Below are positions 7,492-17,084 of a stretch of DNA of 18,795 bases, piece by piece. This DNA comes from an uncultured Opitutales bacterium (GTDB lineage Bacteria; Verrucomicrobiota; Verrucomicrobiia; Opitutales; UBA2995): positions 1 through 18,795 of the forward strand of contig CALGUT010000188.1 in the NCBI GenBank assembly GCA_937920335.1, in the 5' to 3' direction. A model generated the notes under the pieces. That model saw only the letters and a program-made list of their open reading frames with translations, did not search any database and was not told where the DNA came from. The stretch's first letter is position 1. Each line of letters opens with the position of its first letter. The translations under genes and the position numbers were made by a program.

Positions 7492-8555
7492 TGGCGTCTA
7501 CAGCGATGTTGTTCGACGGGATATCTGTCGAGCCGGGTGAATCCAAAAACATCCGTATCAAGATTTCTGAGACGTATACGGGTGATGAGATTCGCATGCC
7601 TATTCGGGTTATACGTTCAAAAGAACCGGGACCAACGGTTTTCATAACGGCCGCTATTCATGGCGACGAGATCAATGGAACCGGTATCATTCATGACTTT
7701 ATGTTCGGGGACATGGTTGAGATCTTGAAGGGAACGCTGATTCTGGTCCCGGTGGTGAATGTGTTCGGTTTTGAAACGCATGAGCGGTATTTGCCTGATC
7801 GTCGAGACCTGAACCGATCGTTTCCTGGGAGCAGCCAGGGGAGTCTGGCAAGTCGTATGGCGAAGACCTTAATGAAGGAAGTCGTTTCGAAGTGCGACTA
7901 TGGAATCGATCTACATTCAGCCGCTTTCCAACGAACCAACTTCCCCAACGTAAGAGCCGATCTTACCTCCAAGGTCACGCGCGAGCTCGCGCTGTCTTTT
8001 GGTGCAGCCTTGATCGTGGACGGCAAAGGACCCGTCGGAGCGTTTCGTCGCGAAGCTACTAAAGCGGGCTGTCCAACCATTATACTGGAAGCGGGAGAGC
8101 CCTGGAAGATCGAACCCAGCGTATTGCAAATTGGAGTACAGGGTATTCGTAATACATTGATCCATTTAGGAATGATGGAAGGCGAGCGAATTGAACCACC
8201 CTACCAGGCAGTAATTCGAAAATCCATCTGGCTTCGAGCTACCGTTGGCGGTATCCTCAAATTCCATGTGACAGCGGGTGATTTTGTAGAAAAGGACCAG
8301 CCGATTGCGACGAATTATAGTATACTTGGTAAGGAGCAAAACACACTGATATGTCCACAGGATGGTATCATACTTGGCATCGCCACCTTGCCAGCTGTGA
8401 AGCCGGGGGAACCCGTCGTTCATGTGGCGTTTCCGAACAAGCGGATAACCGATTTACGGCGAAAAATGAAAAATGCAGGGGGCAGCGATCCTCTGCAAAA
8501 AGCGACGCGTGACCTTGCAACTAATATCGACGTTGTGGACCATGGCTCCGCTTGA
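7491..8555 (+). CDS. Succinylglutamate desuccinylase / aspartoacylase-family zinc hydrolase
   Basis: This is a zinc-dependent deacylase or carboxypeptidase-like enzyme (AstE/AspA family), cytoplasmic, of 354 residues. The zinc ligands are visible as His57 and Glu60 in HGDEING and His142 in DLHSAAF. The substrate-binding DRRDLNRSFPG lies at about 103-113, and the probable catalytic glutamate is Glu200 in ILEAGEP. A C-terminal beta-barrel at about 235-320 (GGILKFHV, VKPGEPVVHVA) is usual in this family. Translation is coupled to the rimK-like gene through TAATG. Members act on N-acyl amino acids or on small amide-linked glutamate or aspartate compounds. Because of this coupling, removal of glutamate added by the ligase, or supply of its substrate, is a reasonable inference. 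The arginine-catabolism role of AstE is unlikely, as no ast genes are nearby. Confidence 0.85.
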   Translation: MASTAMLFDGISVEPGESKNIRIKISETYTGDEIRMPIRVIRSKEPGPTVFITAAIHGDEINGTGIIHDFMFGDMVEILKGTLILVPVVNVFGFETHERYLPDRRDLNRSFPGSSQGSLASRMAKTLMKEVVSKCDYGIDLHSAAFQRTNFPNVRADLTSKVTRELALSFGAALIVDGKGPVGAFRREATKAGCPTIILEAGEPWKIEPSVLQIGVQGIRNTLIHLGMMEGERIEPPYQAVIRKSIWLRATVGGILKFHVTAGDFVEKDQPIATNYSILGKEQNTLICPQDGIILGIATLPAVKPGEPVVHVAFPNKRITDLRRKMKNAGGSDPLQKATRDLATNIDVVDHGSA

Positions 8556-8635
8556 AACCTCAGAGAAGGTAGACAGGCTAATCAGATGGGTTGATTTTGG
8601 CCTAAAACCTGCACGTTGGCTAGAGATACAATTTT

Positions 8636-10075
8636 ATGGAAATCAATTATGACCCCGGTAATTTCTTTGACGAAATGTTCGAAAGTGATGGTTCTGTTCG
8701 TCCGCACTATAAAAACCTTTTGGAGCGGTTCAACGAGCTGAGCGAAGATGAGTTTCACCAGAAGAAGTCAGCTGTAGACCTATCCTTTCTGCATCAAGGA
8801 ATAACGTTTACAGTATATGGGGACAGCGAAAGTACGGAACGCATTTTTCCGTTCGATATGGTTCCGCGCGTGATTCCCAACACTGAGTGGAAGCACTTGG
8901 AGCGTGGGCTTGAGCAGCGCATCCGGGCATTGAACCTGTTTCTTCATGACGTCTATCATGAACAAAAGATTCTGAAGGATAAGATTATCCCTTCTGAACT
9001 GGTGCTTGGGGCCAAGCACTTCCGAAAAGCGTTTATGGGGATCGATGTCCCTCGGGACATCTATATCCACATTTGCGGGACCGATTTGATCCGCGACGAC
9101 AAAGGGGATTACCTTGTCCTCGAAGACAATGGTCGATGCCCATCAGGGGTGTCCTACATGTTGGAAAACAGACAGGCGATGAAGCGGGCTTTTCCTCGGT
9201 TTTTTCCCAGTGCGGGTGTCAAGTCGGTGCTGGATTATCCACAGCGTTTGTTGTCTGCGCTTCGACATATCGCTCCTAATGGAAACCCAAATCCAACGGT
9301 CGCGGTCCTGACGCCGGGAGTTTATAATAGCGCTTATTTTGAACACTGCTTCCTCGCCCGTCAAATGGGCGTAGAGATCGTTGAGGGACGCGACCTCGTT
9401 GTCAGTAAAGATGATTGCATCTACATGCGGACGACCGAAGGCCTCAAGCAAGTGGACGTATTGTACCGAAGAATTGATGACGACTTTATCGACCCTGAAG
9501 TTTTTCGGAAAGATTCGTTGCTGGGTGTCCCTGGATTGGTGCGCGCCTATCAGAAAGGAAATCTGGGGCTGGCTAATTCGATTGGAACCGGTGTGGCCGA
9601 TGATAAAGTGATCTACTGCTATGTCCCCGCTATGATCAAATACTACCTGGGTGAAGATGCGATTCTACCGAACGTGGAAACCTGGTTGCCCTTTAGAGAT
9701 GTCGACTTGAAATACACGCTGGAAAATATGGAAAACCTCGTTGTTAAAGCGGCGAACGAAGCCGGCGGCTATGGCATGATCATTGGACCGACAGCTTCCA
9801 AAAAGGAGCTGGAGGAATTCCGCGCCAAGGTGAAAGCGGAACCGCGTAACTATATTTCCCAAACCCCGATCTCATTGTCTCGTCATCCGACCTATGGGGA
9901 CGAGGGATTTGACGGGCGACACATCGACTTGCGTCCTTACATCATCTGTGGCGAAGACGTGAACATTATCCCGGGGGGCCTGACCCGTGTGGCTCTAAGA
10001 AAGGGATCGCTGGTCGTGAACTCCTCACAGGGTGGGGGTAGTAAAGATACCTGGGTCCTGAATGCTGACGAATAA
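8636..10075 (+). CDS. Circularly permuted ATP-grasp protein (copy 1, probable active ligase)
   Basis: This 479-residue protein is of the permuted ATP-grasp type (COG2308; CP_ATPgrasp domains). It is predicted to join a carboxylate to an amine at the cost of ATP; the substrate is unknown. Family landmarks include an N-terminal YDPGNFFDEMF, the acidic LEDNGRCPSG with Glu163 and Asn165, Lys371 followed by a Gly-rich loop GGYG (377-380), and the C-terminal block DLRP (431-434), Asn462 and SKDTWVLN. All the residues one would want for nucleotide and metal binding appear present, in contrast to the second copy at 14522. It lies 80 bases after the deacylase gene and 31 before an alpha-E gene, its usual partner. 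Comparative genomics places such genes with alpha-E and transglutaminase-like genes and, in many genomes, with the proteasome-like Anbu; no Anbu gene is in this window. Confidence 0.9.
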   Translation: MEINYDPGNFFDEMFESDGSVRPHYKNLLERFNELSEDEFHQKKSAVDLSFLHQGITFTVYGDSESTERIFPFDMVPRVIPNTEWKHLERGLEQRIRALNLFLHDVYHEQKILKDKIIPSELVLGAKHFRKAFMGIDVPRDIYIHICGTDLIRDDKGDYLVLEDNGRCPSGVSYMLENRQAMKRAFPRFFPSAGVKSVLDYPQRLLSALRHIAPNGNPNPTVAVLTPGVYNSAYFEHCFLARQMGVEIVEGRDLVVSKDDCIYMRTTEGLKQVDVLYRRIDDDFIDPEVFRKDSLLGVPGLVRAYQKGNLGLANSIGTGVADDKVIYCYVPAMIKYYLGEDAILPNVETWLPFRDVDLKYTLENMENLVVKAANEAGGYGMIIGPTASKKELEEFRAKVKAEPRNYISQTPISLSRHPTYGDEGFDGRHIDLRPYIICGEDVNIIPGGLTRVALRKGSLVVNSSQGGGSKDTWVLNADE

Positions 10076-10106
10076 ACAGACTCTTTAACTTTTAACTATT
10101 TATATT

Positions 10107-11102
10107 ATGTTGTGCCGCGTTGCCGATTCACTCTTTTGGATGAGCCGATACATTGAACGTGCTGAAAGCACGGTGCGTCTCTTGGACGTCACTCTTCAAT
10201 CTTTGCTCGAGACTGAACATTCCACAGAAGATATCGATTATTCTCTGTGGCGTCCTTTACTGGCGAGTCTCGGAGATCAGGAGCTTTTTGAATCTCTCTA
10301 CACCGAAAAGAGAAGTCATCATGTTACTGAGTTTCTGTTATTTAATAAGGAGAACCCGAGCTCGGTGTTCAGTACGGTGGCGGTTGCCCGTGAGAATTCT
10401 AGAATGATCCGAGACCAGATTTCCTCCGAAATGTGGGAGGTGATCAATCGCCTTTACCTGTTTTTGAAGAATTCGGACCCCGAGCTGATTACTCGAGAAA
10501 TGAACTTCAGTTTTTTTCAGCAGATCAAGGAGTATTCGTTATTATTTCAGGGAATCACCGAAGCGACCTTTCTTCACAAATTGGGGTATGAGTTTATTAT
10601 CTGTGGTCGCCAAATCGAACGCGCCGACAAGACATGCCGAATCCTGGATACCAAGCGCCTGATGATCTCTATGTCCGACGAAGTTGACGATGTTGTTGAT
10701 ACGGCACAATGGGCTGCGATTTTACGGGGCTGTAGCGCTTATGAAGCCTACCATCGGGTATTTGCGGACGAGATTGAAGGAGACTTGGTGAAGACGCTGT
10801 TAGTACTATCGCGGGATTTCCCTCGATCAGTGCTCTTTAGCATTACTCGTTTGCAAACCGCGCTCCACGCGATTTCCAAATGCCCTACTACTCATTTTGT
10901 CAATGAGGCGGAGCGGCTTGTAGGCTTACTTATTTCCAGACTGCAGTATTCAACCCCTAAAGACTTGGCTGGAGATAAAGTGTATCCGCTTCTTGGATTA
11001 ATTGAAGACGAATTGGGAGAAATTGCGGTTGCACTGAGCGATACCTATATGTTTTCAGAGATTGTAGATCCGGCAGCAGAGGTTGCTGAAACGACGGCTT
11101 AG
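10107..11102 (+). CDS. Alpha-E domain protein (copy 1)
   Basis: This is a 331-residue, all-helical protein of the alpha-E family (PF04168), biochemical role unknown. The signature LFWMSRYIERAESTVRLLD is at about 8-27, and a related GRQIERADKTCRILD occurs in the middle of the protein, so the domain looks like an internal duplication of a helical unit. There is no signal peptide or transmembrane segment. It lies between the permuted ATP-grasp and the transglutaminase/DUF2126 gene on the same strand. In the copy at 14522 the same two domains are one polypeptide, which suggests that the separate proteins here bind each other. No Shine-Dalgarno sequence precedes the ATG; the leader is A/T-rich (TTTATATT). 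Confidence 0.9.
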   Translation: MLCRVADSLFWMSRYIERAESTVRLLDVTLQSLLETEHSTEDIDYSLWRPLLASLGDQELFESLYTEKRSHHVTEFLLFNKENPSSVFSTVAVARENSRMIRDQISSEMWEVINRLYLFLKNSDPELITREMNFSFFQQIKEYSLLFQGITEATFLHKLGYEFIICGRQIERADKTCRILDTKRLMISMSDEVDDVVDTAQWAAILRGCSAYEAYHRVFADEIEGDLVKTLLVLSRDFPRSVLFSITRLQTALHAISKCPTTHFVNEAERLVGLLISRLQYSTPKDLAGDKVYPLLGLIEDELGEIAVALSDTYMFSEIVDPAAEVAETTA

Positions 11103-11146
11103 TCGGCCCACACAGAGGTTCTCTCTGACCAAACCCACGTCCCATT

Positions 11147-14100
11147 ATGGCTGTTACAGTTTCCCTTAATCATACGACTCATTATAAGTATGAGCGTCCA
11201 GCAGAGCTTTCACCGCAAACCATTCGTTTGCGACCTGCACCCCATTGCCGTACGCCTATTTTGAGCTACGGACTAAAGGTTAGTCCATCGAAACACTTTC
11301 TGAATTGGATGCAGGATCCTCAAGGCAACTTCCAGGCCCGGGTGGTCTTTCCTGAAAAAGTAGCCGAATTCAAAGTGGAGGTTAATCTGGTTGCCGAGAT
11401 GGTGACGATTAACCCGTTCGATTTTTTCGTTGAGAGTTATGCCGAGACATTTCCGTTCGCGTACGACGATCTCTTGAAGGATGAGCTGGAACCGTATTTG
11501 GATGCTCCTACCGATACCGGCTCGTTGTGGGAAACGCTTTATGAACGAATCGATGTAACGGAGATGCCGATAGTCGATTTTCTTGTGAAGCTAAACTCTC
11601 TGGTGATGGGGGAGGTCGATTACCTCATTCGTATGGAGCCAGGAATTCAAACACCTGAAGAAACGCTCGATAAAGGCTGCGGCTCTTGTCGCGATAGTGC
11701 CTGGCTCATGATTAGCCTATTGAGAAAGCTAGGGTTAGCAGCCCGATTTGCATCCGGATACCTGATACAGTTGACGGCAGACCAAAAAGCGATTGATGGA
11801 CCGAGTGGTCCGGAAACTGATTTTACTGATCTCCATGCCTGGGCGGAAGTATATTTGCCCGGTGCGGGTTGGGTTGGGCTAGATCCTACCTCCGGATTGT
11901 TTGCGGGGGAAGGTCACATTCCGCTTGCCTGTTCGCCGAATCCGACCTCGGCCAGTCCGATCACTGGATCGCTGGAGGACGTGAAAACAGAATTTGAATT
12001 TAGTATGTCGGTAGAGCGGGTAGACGACAAACCGCGTGCGACGAAGCCTTACCAGGAGCCAACTTGGAAAGCGATTCAAGCTGCCGGCTACTTGGTAGAT
12101 AAGAAACTCGTCAAGAGTGGAGTAACTCTAACCATGGGTGGAGAGCCGACGTTTATTTCTATTGATAATCCTGATGCTCCTGAGTGGAACGGCGCTGCGG
12201 TCGGTGAAGAAAAGCTTAAGCTTTCGGAAGGCCTGCTGCGACGCATGTGGAAACGTTTTGGTCCCGGAGGCTTTTTGCACCTGGGACAGGGAAAATGGTA
12301 CCCAGGGGAAACGTTGCCCCGCTGGGCGCATAGTTGTTTTTGGCGTAAAGATGGTGTAGCTCTTTGGAAGAACCCAGACCTCCTGGCCGAAACGACTAAA
12401 CCCGGTAAATCGACCGAAGAGGATGCGAAAACCTTCGGTCGTGCTCTGTCGGAATTACTGGGCGTTGATCCGGAATTCCTCATCCCTGCTTATGAGGATG
12501 CGGCTTTCTATTTACTAAAAGAACGAAAGATCCCTATCAATCTCGACACGATTGACAATCGTCTGACGGACCCTGAAGAAAGTGCCCGTTTAAAGAAGGT
12601 CTTTGAGCAAGGCCTCAAGAATCCTTGTGGCTGGGTACTTCCCCTTAAGTTTCATCGATTGCGTCGCAGCTGGATGTCCAGTACCTGGCCGTTGCGTAGT
12701 GAAAAGTTATTTTTAATCCCTGGTGATTCGCCGGTAGGTCTGCGCCTTCCGCTTAATGAGTTGCCGTGGCTGGATCCGGATGATGATGAGCCTTTGGTTC
12801 AGAAAGATCAGGCAGCGATCGATCCTCAAATACCGTTTCCTGAGCCGAGAATATTTCCGCTTCCGACCGACGAGAAGTATGCGGTCAAGAAGTTGAAGCA
12901 CGGAGAATCTGCGCCCTGGGTGGTTAAGACTGCCTTGTGCGTGGAAGTGAAAAAAGGGCATTTACAGGTGTTTATGCCGCCTGTTCAGGATGCAGAAATA
13001 TTTGTTGAGTTGCTGAACGCGATCGAAGCGACGGCTGAGAAGTTGAACGTTACGGTGGTGATCGAGGGTGAGCGTCCTCCGGCGGATCCGCGTATCCAGA
13101 ATTTCAGTGTGACCCCTGACCCGGGTGTGGTTGAGGTTAACATTCATCCCGCGGAAAACTGGGACGAGTTAATGAAAATAACAACGGGTCTATTCGAAGA
13201 TGCAGCAGAGGGGCGTATGAAGCCCGACAAGTTCATGCAGGACGGCCGGCACACCGGGTCGGGTGGGGGGTGTCACATTGTGATGGGTGGTTCTACAGCT
13301 GCCGAGAGTCCTTTCCTGAAGAACCCGGAATTATTGGCGAGTATGGTCTCCTACTGGCAGTATCATCCTTCCCTTTCATTTCTGTTTTCAGGTATGTTTC
13401 TCGGGCCGACGAGCCAGAGTCCGCGTATTGACGAGGCCCGGCATGATTCGCTTTACGAGTTGGAAATCGCACTGAATGAACTGGATAACCATAAAGATCC
13501 GACGCCGTGGGTGGTGGATCGTTTATTTAGACACTTACTGACAGATCTTACGGGGAATACTCACAGGGCTGAGTTTTGTATTGATAAGCTCTACAGTCCG
13601 GATCGTAGCAGCGGTCGTTTGGGCTTGGTTGAGTTGCGCTCTTTTGAAATGCCTCCTCATGTCGAGATGACAGTGGCCTTGCAGCTGCTCGTTCGCAGCC
13701 TGGTGGCGCACCTGGCGTCCAAGCCCTTCCGGCCGCGCAAACTGGTTCGATGGGGGGTTGAGCTGCACGACCGGTTCATGCTTCCATATTTCATCTGGGA
13801 TGACTTTCTGGAGGTGATTCATGATCTCAAGGAAAACGGATTGGATATCGACGCGCGTTGGTATGCGCCGCACTTCGATTTTCGGTTTCCGCAAGTCGGT
13901 AAAATTGCGTACAAGGAAGTGGAGATTGAACTACGGCAGAGTATCGAGCCTTGGCATACCCTGGGTGAGGAGACGGCAGCGGGTGGAACTACCCGTTATG
14001 TGGACTCCTCGCTTGAACGTCTCCAAGTGAAAGTCACGTCGTTCAAGGCAGAGCGTTACGAGGTACGCTGTAACCAAGCCGTACTGCCTTTGAAACCAAC

Positions 14101-14431
14101 AGGACAACCAGGCGAGTATGTATGCGGAGTACGTTTCCGGGCGTGGCAACCGCCTCATTGTTTGCACCCCACGATTCCGCCTAATACGCCGCTCAATATT
14201 GACCTGGTTGACACCTTGACTGGTCACGTGGTTGGCGGATGTCGCTACCATTCGTCACATCCGGGCGGCCGTAGTTTTGACGATAGCCCGGTAAACAGCC
14301 TTGAAGCAGATGGCCGTTGGCGTTCACGGTTCGACCCCTACGGGCAATCACCCGGGAAAGTGCCAGAACCCGTGCCGTATCGAAGCGCAAATGAACACCC
14401 GTTGACTCTCGACATGCGTCGCTTGCGCTAG
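11147..14431 (+). CDS. Transglutaminase-like protease fused to a DUF2126 amidoligase-like domain
   Basis: This is a large fusion of 1094 residues. Residues about 1-90 are the beta-rich Bact_transglu_N domain. Residues about 150-260 are a transglutaminase-like core with an intact triad: Cys181 in GSCRD, His230 in LHAWAE and Asp246 in GLDPTSG. Such cores usually act as cysteine peptidases or amide-transfer enzymes. From about residue 320 to the end is DUF2126, placed by published analysis among the glutamate-cysteine-ligase-like COOH-NH2 ligases. Its landmarks are TMGGEPTF (329-336), HTGSGGGCH (702-710) and GNTHRAEF (803-810). One chain thus may both make and break amide bonds. It lies 44 bases after the alpha-E gene. 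No signal peptide is evident. Substrate is unknown; the activities are inferred from family. Confidence 0.9.
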   Translation: MAVTVSLNHTTHYKYERPAELSPQTIRLRPAPHCRTPILSYGLKVSPSKHFLNWMQDPQGNFQARVVFPEKVAEFKVEVNLVAEMVTINPFDFFVESYAETFPFAYDDLLKDELEPYLDAPTDTGSLWETLYERIDVTEMPIVDFLVKLNSLVMGEVDYLIRMEPGIQTPEETLDKGCGSCRDSAWLMISLLRKLGLAARFASGYLIQLTADQKAIDGPSGPETDFTDLHAWAEVYLPGAGWVGLDPTSGLFAGEGHIPLACSPNPTSASPITGSLEDVKTEFEFSMSVERVDDKPRATKPYQEPTWKAIQAAGYLVDKKLVKSGVTLTMGGEPTFISIDNPDAPEWNGAAVGEEKLKLSEGLLRRMWKRFGPGGFLHLGQGKWYPGETLPRWAHSCFWRKDGVALWKNPDLLAETTKPGKSTEEDAKTFGRALSELLGVDPEFLIPAYEDAAFYLLKERKIPINLDTIDNRLTDPEESARLKKVFEQGLKNPCGWVLPLKFHRLRRSWMSSTWPLRSEKLFLIPGDSPVGLRLPLNELPWLDPDDDEPLVQKDQAAIDPQIPFPEPRIFPLPTDEKYAVKKLKHGESAPWVVKTALCVEVKKGHLQVFMPPVQDAEIFVELLNAIEATAEKLNVTVVIEGERPPADPRIQNFSVTPDPGVVEVNIHPAENWDELMKITTGLFEDAAEGRMKPDKFMQDGRHTGSGGGCHIVMGGSTAAESPFLKNPELLASMVSYWQYHPSLSFLFSGMFLGPTSQSPRIDEARHDSLYELEIALNELDNHKDPTPWVVDRLFRHLLTDLTGNTHRAEFCIDKLYSPDRSSGRLGLVELRSFEMPPHVEMTVALQLLVRSLVAHLASKPFRPRKLVRWGVELHDRFMLPYFIWDDFLEVIHDLKENGLDIDARWYAPHFDFRFPQVGKIAYKEVEIELRQSIEPWHTLGEETAAGGTTRYVDSSLERLQVKVTSFKAERYEVRCNQAVLPLKPTGQPGEYVCGVRFRAWQPPHCLHPTIPPNTPLNIDLVDTLTGHVVGGCRYHSSHPGGRSFDDSPVNSLEADGRWRSRFDPYGQSPGKVPEPVPYRSANEHPLTLDMRRLR

Positions 14432-14497
14432 TTGCTCGTTTGAGAAAATATATTACCTACAGTTTCGGTGGGAGTAAGAATTCCATTGATTCACATA

Positions 14498-14509
14498 GCC
14501 GCTTTCGGC
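14498..14509. repeat. Small hairpin-forming repeat before the second ATP-grasp/alpha-E gene
   Basis: GCCG-CTTT-CGGC can form a four-pair stem, 12 bases before the ATG at 14522. It lies in the 90-base gap between the DUF2126 fusion and the next gene. There is no T-run, so it is unlikely to be a terminator. An effect on translation start is possible but the stem is very short. Confidence 0.2.
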
Positions 14510-14521
14510 AATTAGCTACCT

Positions 14522-17080
14522 ATGAATTCGTCCACTGAAACTCCGATGTCATCCACTAATTGGATGCAGGGCTATGCGCCTTCGGAAGGATACTATGACG
14601 AATTTCTGGGAGCGGATAAGAAACCTCGTCCTCACTGGTCCCGGATTGCTCAGCAATTTGGACAGATCGGACCGGATCAATTGAATGGTAAGGTTCACCA
14701 ACTGTCCCGATTGATCCAGGACAACGGGATTACTTACAATGTGTATCAAGATTCTGAGACCGATAATCGTCCCTGGAATATGGATATGCTACCGTTGGTG
14801 CTATCAGGGAACGAGTTCGGGAAATTGGAGTCGGCGTTGTCCCAACGAGCCCATCTGTTGAATCTGGTACTTCAAGATGTGTATGGCCGTCAAACGATGC
14901 TGCAAGGTAGTAAGATGCACCCGTATCTCGTTTTTGGAAATCCGTCTTTCCTGCGACCGTGCCATGGACTGCTACCACCTCGTAACAACCACATTCACCT
15001 CTATGCAGCGGACCTTGCCCGCAGTCCGGATGGAAGTTGGTGGGTCTTGGCGGATCGAGTCGAAGCAGCCTCCGGACTTGGGTATGCCCTAGAGAATCGC
15101 ATGCTCATGTCTCGTCTATTTCCTAAGATAAGCCGTGAGAATGATGTGAGCTCACTGCAGCCATTCATTCAAGAGTTTTGCCGTCATGTGGAATCCTTGG
15201 CACCGCGAAATAAGGACAATCCGAATATCGCTTTACTGACAGCGGGTCCGAATAACGAAACTTATTTCGAGCAGTCGTTTCTCGCTCGGAATCTTGGATA
15301 TACGCTGGCCGAAGGGGATGACCTCACCGTTAGGGACAATCGCTTGTACATGAAGACGATTGGTGGAGTTCAACCTGTTGACGTACTGTTACGAAGGGTG
15401 GACTCCGCTTGGACGGATCCATTGGAGTTGCGCAACGAATCGTTGCTAGGCGTTCCAGGCTTGGCCAACGCGGTACGTCAGGGGAACTTGGCTGTGGCGA
15501 ATGGACTGGGATCGGGATTTGTAGAAACCTCTGCAATGCTCGCCTTTCTTCCGTGGTTTAGCCGCAGTTATTTGGGTGAAAGCTTGGAGCTACCGTCAGT
15601 GGCCACCTGGTGGTGTGGTGGAGAATCGGAACGGAAATATGTGCTGGAACACCTGTCAGAACTGGCGGTGAAACCGACATTTTGGGGTGGGGATAACAAG
15701 AGTTATTTTGGCCCACTTATGAGTAAGACCGAGCTCAAGGAATTGCGTTGGATGATCGATAAGTATCCTGAGCGGTATTGTGGACAGGAGATTGTCTCCC
15801 ATGCCACGATACCCGTAATGAAGGGAAATTCCCTGGATTCCCGTCATTTTCTTCTGCGCGTATTCTTGATCCCATCAAATGGAGGGTGGAAAATTATGCC
15901 AGGTGGGCTTGCCCGTTACTCCGCTACACCGACCGATCTAACGGTATCGATGCAGAGTGGTGGTCAGAGTAAAGATACCTGGGTATTGCTGAAGGACTCT
16001 CACAAAATGCGTCGGCAAGGTACTGATGCGGGACGAGAATCAATTCAAATCCGTAGAAATTCGAATGATCTTCCCAGTAGAACGGCGAATAACCTGTTTT
16101 GGTTGGGGCGTTACGTGGAGCGCGCTGAGTCGTTGACCCGTTTGATACAGACTGTTTGTTCGCTTATCATTGATGAGACCGCGGAAGCGCAAGCGGTAGC
16201 CGTGCCTTTTTTAGAGCAACTGATGCCGTTTGGCGAAGATAGTAAAAAGCTCATTGATAAGGAGTCTGGAGAACTGATCCTCGAGCTGGCGGAATCCTAC
16301 CTGATTCGAGCTATCTATGATGAAAAGAATCCCGAAAGCTTAGTCTCGAACTTGCGTTCGATTCCGCGATCGGCCGAGAAGGTGAAGGATCGGCTTTCCG
16401 TCGATACATGGGTACGAGTCCAAAAGATTCGCAGTTTGGGTAAGAACATCTCAAAAGCGGTACTTTCTGTAACCGAGGATGAAAATATTCAGTTGCTGGG
16501 TCAGATATTGGACGAGCTGACGAGTTTTTCGGGGAACGTCATGGATAACATGACACGAAGCCAAGGATGGCGATTTCTTCAATTGGGTAGAAAGATTGAG
16601 CGGGGAGTATCGATTTCGTTTCTACTTCAGAGTGCGTTCTCTTGCAGCCAGGTAAAAGACGAACGTTTATTTTCTTATCTGTTAATATGGGCGGATAGTG
16701 TGATCACTTATCGTCGTCGGTACCTCAACCACTTGCTGCCGTCCAGTGTTATGGACCTGCTCTGTTTTGATACTTCAAACCCACGGTCTTTGGCTTTTCA
16801 AACGGAAAGCCTGCGTGATTTGCTGCAGCACCTACCGCATGCTAGTGATACACGCAGGCACCCGATTGATCAAAATGCACTGCGCCTTTTCAGTCGTATT
16901 GGCTTGGGGGATCCGGAGGCTCTGATTGGGAAATCGAGTAAGAATCCGAGCAAGGAATTGCAGGAATTCTTTAAAGAAACGATTGGCGACTTTTCGAAAC
17001 TGTCTGGGGCATTAGAGCAGACATATTTTGCGCACATAGCGATGGTCAAAGAGCAACAATCTCAAGCCTTTGTAGGGTAG
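14522..17080 (+). CDS. Circularly permuted ATP-grasp / alpha-E fusion protein (copy 2, altered ATP-grasp site)
   Basis: This 852-residue chain holds the same two domains that are separate genes at 8636 and 10107. Residues about 20-495 are the permuted ATP-grasp and about 517-840 the alpha-E domain, which begins LPSRTANNLFWLGRYVERAE. The paralogy to copy 1 is plain along the whole length. Several probable active-site positions differ: the acidic LEDN of copy 1 is LADR here (Asp178, Arg179); the GGYG loop after the lysine (Lys384) has become a WGGDNKS stretch; and the Asn462 position is Ser476. The C-terminal SKDTWVL is kept. The copy may be a partner without ligase activity or may use another substrate. 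It is followed after four bases by a transglutaminase-like gene, so the two are surely co-transcribed. Confidence 0.9.
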   Translation: MNSSTETPMSSTNWMQGYAPSEGYYDEFLGADKKPRPHWSRIAQQFGQIGPDQLNGKVHQLSRLIQDNGITYNVYQDSETDNRPWNMDMLPLVLSGNEFGKLESALSQRAHLLNLVLQDVYGRQTMLQGSKMHPYLVFGNPSFLRPCHGLLPPRNNHIHLYAADLARSPDGSWWVLADRVEAASGLGYALENRMLMSRLFPKISRENDVSSLQPFIQEFCRHVESLAPRNKDNPNIALLTAGPNNETYFEQSFLARNLGYTLAEGDDLTVRDNRLYMKTIGGVQPVDVLLRRVDSAWTDPLELRNESLLGVPGLANAVRQGNLAVANGLGSGFVETSAMLAFLPWFSRSYLGESLELPSVATWWCGGESERKYVLEHLSELAVKPTFWGGDNKSYFGPLMSKTELKELRWMIDKYPERYCGQEIVSHATIPVMKGNSLDSRHFLLRVFLIPSNGGWKIMPGGLARYSATPTDLTVSMQSGGQSKDTWVLLKDSHKMRRQGTDAGRESIQIRRNSNDLPSRTANNLFWLGRYVERAESLTRLIQTVCSLIIDETAEAQAVAVPFLEQLMPFGEDSKKLIDKESGELILELAESYLIRAIYDEKNPESLVSNLRSIPRSAEKVKDRLSVDTWVRVQKIRSLGKNISKAVLSVTEDENIQLLGQILDELTSFSGNVMDNMTRSQGWRFLQLGRKIERGVSISFLLQSAFSCSQVKDERLFSYLLIWADSVITYRRRYLNHLLPSSVMDLLCFDTSNPRSLAFQTESLRDLLQHLPHASDTRRHPIDQNALRLFSRIGLGDPEALIGKSSKNPSKELQEFFKETIGDFSKLSGALEQTYFAHIAMVKEQQSQAFVG

Positions 17081-17084
17081 TCCG

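Noticed and set aside
8592..8632. Possible promoter before the first permuted ATP-grasp gene (TTGATT and TACAAT-like boxes)
   Set aside because: The TACAAT box at 8627-8632 ends three bases before the ATG, so transcription would begin inside the gene; the box spacing is also wrong.
10040..15984. 17-base identical string AGTAAAGATACCTGGGT at 10040-10056 and 15968-15984
   Set aside because: Both encode the conserved SKDTWV motif of the two paralogous ATP-grasp proteins in the same frame; shared codons explain the match and no mobile or recombination element is needed.
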